This document shows, piece after piece, positions 60,483 through 64,000 of a stretch of DNA of 64,000 nucleotides. The notes beneath the pieces are model-generated. The model searched no databases, was not told the DNA's origin, and saw only the letters and a list, made by a program, of their open reading frames with translations. Position numbers and translations under genes: made by a program. Source of the stretch: Salipaludibacillus aurantiacus (GTDB lineage Bacteria; Bacillota; Bacilli; Bacillales; Salisediminibacteriaceae); contig NZ_FOGT01000002.1 in NCBI RefSeq assembly GCF_900111295.1, forward strand, positions 248,001 through 312,000. Direction: 5' to 3'. Positions within the stretch are counted from its first letter, which is position 1. The number at the start of each line of letters is the position of its first letter.

Positions 60483-62921
60483 TTATAACATTGTATATGG
60501 ATTTGTATCGATCGTAATGGATAGCCCGGTTCGGGCCATCTCTCCCTGATATGTTTTAATTATTTCCTGCAGTGCTTCAGTTAACTTTGGCTCAACTTTA
60601 TATTTTACCATGCATTGGTATCGATATCTATCTTTGATCCGTGGTATGGCCGAGGCTACTGGACCGTAGACCATCGTCTGTTTTGAGAGCGATCTGTTTA
60701 GAAATGAGGCTATTTTTTCACTTACAGAGATGACCTGATCGAGCCTCTCATCACTTACGTGAATGAGCGCCAGAAAATAATAGGGAGGATAACCTCCCTG
60801 CCTTCGGACACTCATTTCTTTTTCGAAAAAAGACAGGTAATCATGAGCCTTTACATCAATAATACTGTAGTGGTCAGGTGTATAGGTCTGTACCATCACT
60901 TCACCTTTTTTAGTATGGCGGCCAGCTCTTCCGCTTACTTGAGTAAGCAGCTGAAACGTTCTTTCGGCAGACCTGAAATCAGGAAGATGGAGCATGGAAT
61001 CCGCAGCCAGGACGCCTACAAGAGTAATATCAGGAAAGTCAAGACCTTTGGCAATCATCTGAGTGCCTAAGAGAACATCAGCTTTTCCTTCACCAAATTG
61101 TTTTAAAAGCCGTTCATGAGCCCCTTTTTTCCGGGTAGTATCAACGTCCATACGAATGACACTGAGATCTGGAAAAAGTTTCAAAAGCTCTTCCTCTACT
61201 TTTTGGGTGCCTGTACCGAAAAATCGAATTGAATCACTTTGACACTCCGGACAAATACTTGGAATCGTCTCAGAATGACCGCAATAGTGACATTGCAAAG
61301 ACTGGTTATACCGGTGATAGGTCAATGAAATATCACAATGAGGGCATTGCGCTACATATCCGCAGTCCCTGCACATAATAAAAGTTGAGTAGCCACGGCG
61401 GTTCAAAAACAGAACTGTTTGTTCCTTTTTCTTAAACCGGGCCTCAATACCTTCTAAAAGTTCCCGGGAAAACATGGATCTGTTCCCTTCCCTTAATTCT
61501 TCTCTCATATCGACAAGGGTCACTTCAGGCATTTGCACATGGTTAACCCTGTTTTCCATAGTCAGTAAATGATAGACTCCTTTTTTTGCGCGGGCATAAC
61601 TTTCCAGGGAAGGGGTCGCACTTCCTAAGATGACAGGACAGTTATAGATTTCTCCCCGTTTAATAGCCACCTGCCTGGCATGGTACCTTGGCGTTTCTTC
61701 CTGTTTATAGCTTGTTTCATGTTCTTCATCAATAATGATGATGCCAAGGTTTTCGAATGGGGCAAATATAGCTGAACGCGCTCCTACAGCAACGTCTACT
61801 TTACCTTCACGAATTTTCAGCCATTCATCGTACTTTTCTCCTTTGGACAAAGCACTATGTAAAACGGCCACTCTGGACCCGAATCTCTCCTTGAACCGGG
61901 TTACCATTTGAGGAGTCAATGAAATTTCAGGCACCAGCACGATCGCTTCTTTTCCTTTACGGATTACCTGGTCAATAGCCTGCATATAAACTTCCGTTTT
62001 TCCGCTCCCGGTGACTCCCCGCAGCAGAAAGGTCGTATGTCTTTCTTCGACAATTGAATCTATCACAGGAGTAAGGGCTTCTTCCTGTTCATCCATTAAC
62101 GGCAGAGGGGAAGAGGACGCAAATGTTCGCCCCTCAAAAGGATCACGGCTCACAACCTGTTCTTCTTTTAAAAGATATTCTTTATTAACTAACTCCTGAA
62201 CAGTCTGCCGGGAAACACCTGCCTGCTCCATCAGCTCTGAAATAACGACACGAACGTCTTCCTGGACGTTGTCATAAAAATAACTGAGCAGAGCTTTTTG
62301 TTTAGCTGCCTTTGAAGGAAAATCATCCAGCACAGCTTTAAGCTCTTCTTTTGATAAGGCGGATCTCACAACGAGCTGCTTCTTTTTTGTTTCATTTGTC
62401 TTCACTAATGGCGTTACTTCCACTAATTCCTGCCGGACTGCTTTCATCATATCTTTCTTTTCGTCTTCCGCTGCCTTCTTTCTCCATTCTTCCCAGCTGT
62501 CGAGAGTTTTACCATCTTCAAAGAAAGGTTTAATGGTTTCAGGCAATTTTGAGAGCATCTCTTTTGAAACTAGTGTCAGTTTTTTATCATACTTTGCTCT
62601 CATAGCCGCCGGAAGCATTGATTTCAGTACTGATATATGGAAAGACAGCGTATCATTTTTAATCCATTCTGCAAGGAAAAGCAGTTCTTTTGTTAAAGGC
62701 GGCTTTAGATCGATAAGGTTTTCAAGCTCTTTAAGCTTTTTTGAACTATAATTGCTCTGTTCATCCAGCCCGGTGACAAATCCCTGTACTTTTCTTGGTC
62801 CGAAAGATACGGTAACACGGGCGCCCGGAGCAATTGTTTCCCTGAATTCATCCGGAACAATATAATCAAACACCCGGTCTGTCTGATTCGCCGCCACATC
62901 CACTATAACTTTCGCTATCAT
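60483..62921 (-). CDS. priA: Primosomal replication factor PriA
   Basis: Helicase of 812 residues that restarts stalled forks and loads DnaB through DnaD/DnaB/DnaI. N-terminal 3'-end-binding domain (KVIVDVAANQTDRVFDY), Walker A GVTGSGKTEVYMQ, DEEH box (IIDEEHETSYKQ) and the eight-cysteine zinc region (CRDCGYVAQCPHC ... CHYCG ... CPEC). Its ATG immediately follows the coaBC stop codon. Confidence 0.97.
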   Translation of the reverse strand: MIAKVIVDVAANQTDRVFDYIVPDEFRETIAPGARVTVSFGPRKVQGFVTGLDEQSNYSSKKLKELENLIDLKPPLTKELLFLAEWIKNDTLSFHISVLKSMLPAAMRAKYDKKLTLVSKEMLSKLPETIKPFFEDGKTLDSWEEWRKKAAEDEKKDMMKAVRQELVEVTPLVKTNETKKKQLVVRSALSKEELKAVLDDFPSKAAKQKALLSYFYDNVQEDVRVVISELMEQAGVSRQTVQELVNKEYLLKEEQVVSRDPFEGRTFASSSPLPLMDEQEEALTPVIDSIVEERHTTFLLRGVTGSGKTEVYMQAIDQVIRKGKEAIVLVPEISLTPQMVTRFKERFGSRVAVLHSALSKGEKYDEWLKIREGKVDVAVGARSAIFAPFENLGIIIIDEEHETSYKQEETPRYHARQVAIKRGEIYNCPVILGSATPSLESYARAKKGVYHLLTMENRVNHVQMPEVTLVDMREELREGNRSMFSRELLEGIEARFKKKEQTVLFLNRRGYSTFIMCRDCGYVAQCPHCDISLTYHRYNQSLQCHYCGHSETIPSICPECQSDSIRFFGTGTQKVEEELLKLFPDLSVIRMDVDTTRKKGAHERLLKQFGEGKADVLLGTQMIAKGLDFPDITLVGVLAADSMLHLPDFRSAERTFQLLTQVSGRAGRHTKKGEVMVQTYTPDHYSIIDVKAHDYLSFFEKEMSVRRQGGYPPYYFLALIHVSDERLDQVISVSEKIASFLNRSLSKQTMVYGPVASAIPRIKDRYRYQCMVKYKVEPKLTEALQEIIKTYQGEMARTGLSITIDTNPYTML

Positions 62922-64000
62922 TTAATGCCCCTCCGAAAACAATGGTTCAATGGCGTTCAGAAGATGCCCGGCTGCTTCATGTTTGGTAGTCAATGGAACC
63001 GGAATCTTTCTCCCGTCCGCGTAATAGAGCATTAATTCGTTCGTATCCCCCTGGAAACCGGATCCTTCTTTAACAATGGAATTGGCTGCGATTAAATCCA
63101 GCCGTTTTGATTCGACTTTATTCCTTGCATTTTCTTCTATATTCTCCGATTCTGCTGCAAAACCGACAAGAATCTGCTTTGTCTTTTTCCTGCCTAAAGA
63201 TTTCAGGATATCTTTTGTCCTTTCCATTTCAATCTGTATGTCTCCGGGCGTTTTTTTCATTTTTTGGCTATGCGTATCTTTAGGCCGGTAATCTGCCACA
63301 GCGGCAGCTTTAATCACGATATCTGCGCTTCCAAAATGGGCGTCTGCAGCATTATACATTTCCTCTGCCGAAGTCACCGGAAGCAGTCGTACTCCGTGAG
63401 GCGGGTCAAGTGATACAGGACCGCTGATTAAAGTGACTTCCGCTCCCCTGGCAGCTGCTGCTTCTGCAATGGCGTACCCCATTTTTCCTGATGAGCGGTT
63501 AGAAAAAAACCTCACCGGGTCAATCACTTCCTGGGTCGGTCCTGCAGTAACCAAAACCCGCTTACCATGCCAGTTTGGATGAGACTGACGTATAAAATGG
63601 TGATTCACAACAGCGAGAAGATCTTCAGGTTCAGCCATTCTCCCTTTACCTTCATAACCGCATGCCAAATAGCCTTCGTCAGGTTCTACAAAGTCGTACC
63701 CAAAACCTTTAAGCGTTTCCATATTCTTTTTAACAGCAGGGTGGTCATACATATGAACATTCATTGCAGGGGCAATCATTACCGGCGCAGTGCTAGCCAG
63801 CAGTGTGGTCGTAACCATATCATCAGCTATACCGTGAGCCAGCTTTCCGATGATGTTAGCTGTAGCCGGTGCAATGAGAACCAAATCAGCCCAATCAGCA
63901 ATATCTATATGGGCAATTTTTGCGGGATTCGGTTCAGTAAAGGTATCTACGTAAACATGATCTCTGGATAAGGCCTGAAATGTCAGCGGAGTGACAAATT
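62922..64000 (-). CDS. coaBC: Bifunctional CoaBC, partial (N-terminus outside the window)
   Basis: Phosphopantothenoylcysteine decarboxylase/phosphopantothenate-cysteine ligase of coenzyme A synthesis. The frame is open to the right edge, giving about 359 codons; roughly the first 40-50 residues are missing. The visible CoaC flavoprotein part includes FVTPLTFQALS and DLVLIAPATANIIGKLAHGI with the active-site region PAMNVHMYDHP; CACGYEGKGRMAEP-type substrate loop (LACGYEGKGRMAEP) follows. The CoaB part has VLVTAGPTQEVIDPVRFF, NRSSGKMGYA and IKAAAVADYRP. Confidence 0.96.
   Translation of the reverse strand, partial: FVTPLTFQALSRDHVYVDTFTEPNPAKIAHIDIADWADLVLIAPATANIIGKLAHGIADDMVTTTLLASTAPVMIAPAMNVHMYDHPAVKKNMETLKGFGYDFVEPDEGYLACGYEGKGRMAEPEDLLAVVNHHFIRQSHPNWHGKRVLVTAGPTQEVIDPVRFFSNRSSGKMGYAIAEAAAARGAEVTLISGPVSLDPPHGVRLLPVTSAEEMYNAADAHFGSADIVIKAAAVADYRPKDTHSQKMKKTPGDIQIEMERTKDILKSLGRKKTKQILVGFAAESENIEENARNKVESKRLDLIAANSIVKEGSGFQGDTNELMLYYADGRKIPVPLTTKHEAAGHLLNAIEPLFSEGH

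Noticed and set aside
62922-63884. Complete coaBC gene starting at 63884
   Set aside because: The same frame continues upstream with clear CoaC sequence (FVTPLTFQALS) to the window edge, so this internal start is false and the gene is partial.
1-64000. CRISPR arrays, prophage, transposase or restriction genes
   Set aside because: No regularly spaced repeats and no mobile-element or defence proteins were seen among the recognised genes.

Overview
The window is 64 kb of chromosome from an endospore-forming, motile Bacillota of the Bacillaceae. The gene order is close to the Bacillus subtilis stretch that runs from coaBC to the fla/che operon. Sporulation or starvation genes (spoVM, kapB, codY, prkC), FapR-controlled lipid synthesis and a FliY-type flagellar switch all support this. 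Acidic, low-complexity linkers and GC-rich intergenic repeats of a kind I recall from halophilic and alkaliphilic Bacillaceae hint at such a lifestyle, but the species cannot be named from this sequence. Almost everything is on the minus strand, so transcription runs from the right end to the left. Only three genes (the yfkK homologue, kapB, rpmB) are on the plus strand. I saw no phage, insertion sequence, CRISPR array, tRNA or rRNA gene.

Right to left: 64.0-58.1 kb holds coaBC (partial), priA, fmt and rsmB. 58.1-51.9 kb holds the PrpC/PrkC phosphatase-kinase pair, rsgA, rpe, a TPP-riboswitch-controlled thiT-thiN unit and the tiny spoVM. Plus-strand rpmB diverges from asp23-fakA-fakB at 51.9-48.4 kb. 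Next are the serine dehydratase genes sdaAB-sdaAA, recG, and the fatty-acid/phospholipid operon fapR-plsX-fabD-fabG-acpP with a clear FapR operator. rnc and smc-ftsY are split by two plus-strand genes (yfkK homologue, kapB). ylxM-ffh, rpsP-khpA-ylqD-rimM-trmD-rplS, sipS, rbgA and rnhB follow. 26.6-24.4 kb carries a FliK-like/FlhB-tail-like pair and a 62-residue protein that looks like a degenerate alpha/beta spore DNA-binding protein. Then come sucC-sucD, dprA, topA, xerC, hslV, hslU and codY. The last 14 kb is the fla/che operon from flgB to the start of fliO, which runs off the left end.

The genes form functional blocks: membrane lipid synthesis under malonyl-CoA sensing (FapR), protein targeting (Ffh, FtsY, SipS), ribosome assembly and translation (RimM, TrmD, RbgA, RsgA, RsmB, Fmt, S16, L19, L28), chromosome maintenance (Smc, XerC, TopA, PriA, RecG, RnhB), nutrient sensing (CodY) and motility.

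The most notable departures from the B. subtilis arrangement are: no trmFO between topA and xerC; no rlmN between rsmB and prpC; no def between priA and fmt; an opposite-strand kapB island between rnc and smc; an HslV whose residue 2 is Asp rather than Ser; and the SASP-like gene. I did not find a clearly new multi-gene system. The FliK-like/FlhB-tail pair is the closest thing to an uncharacterised one.
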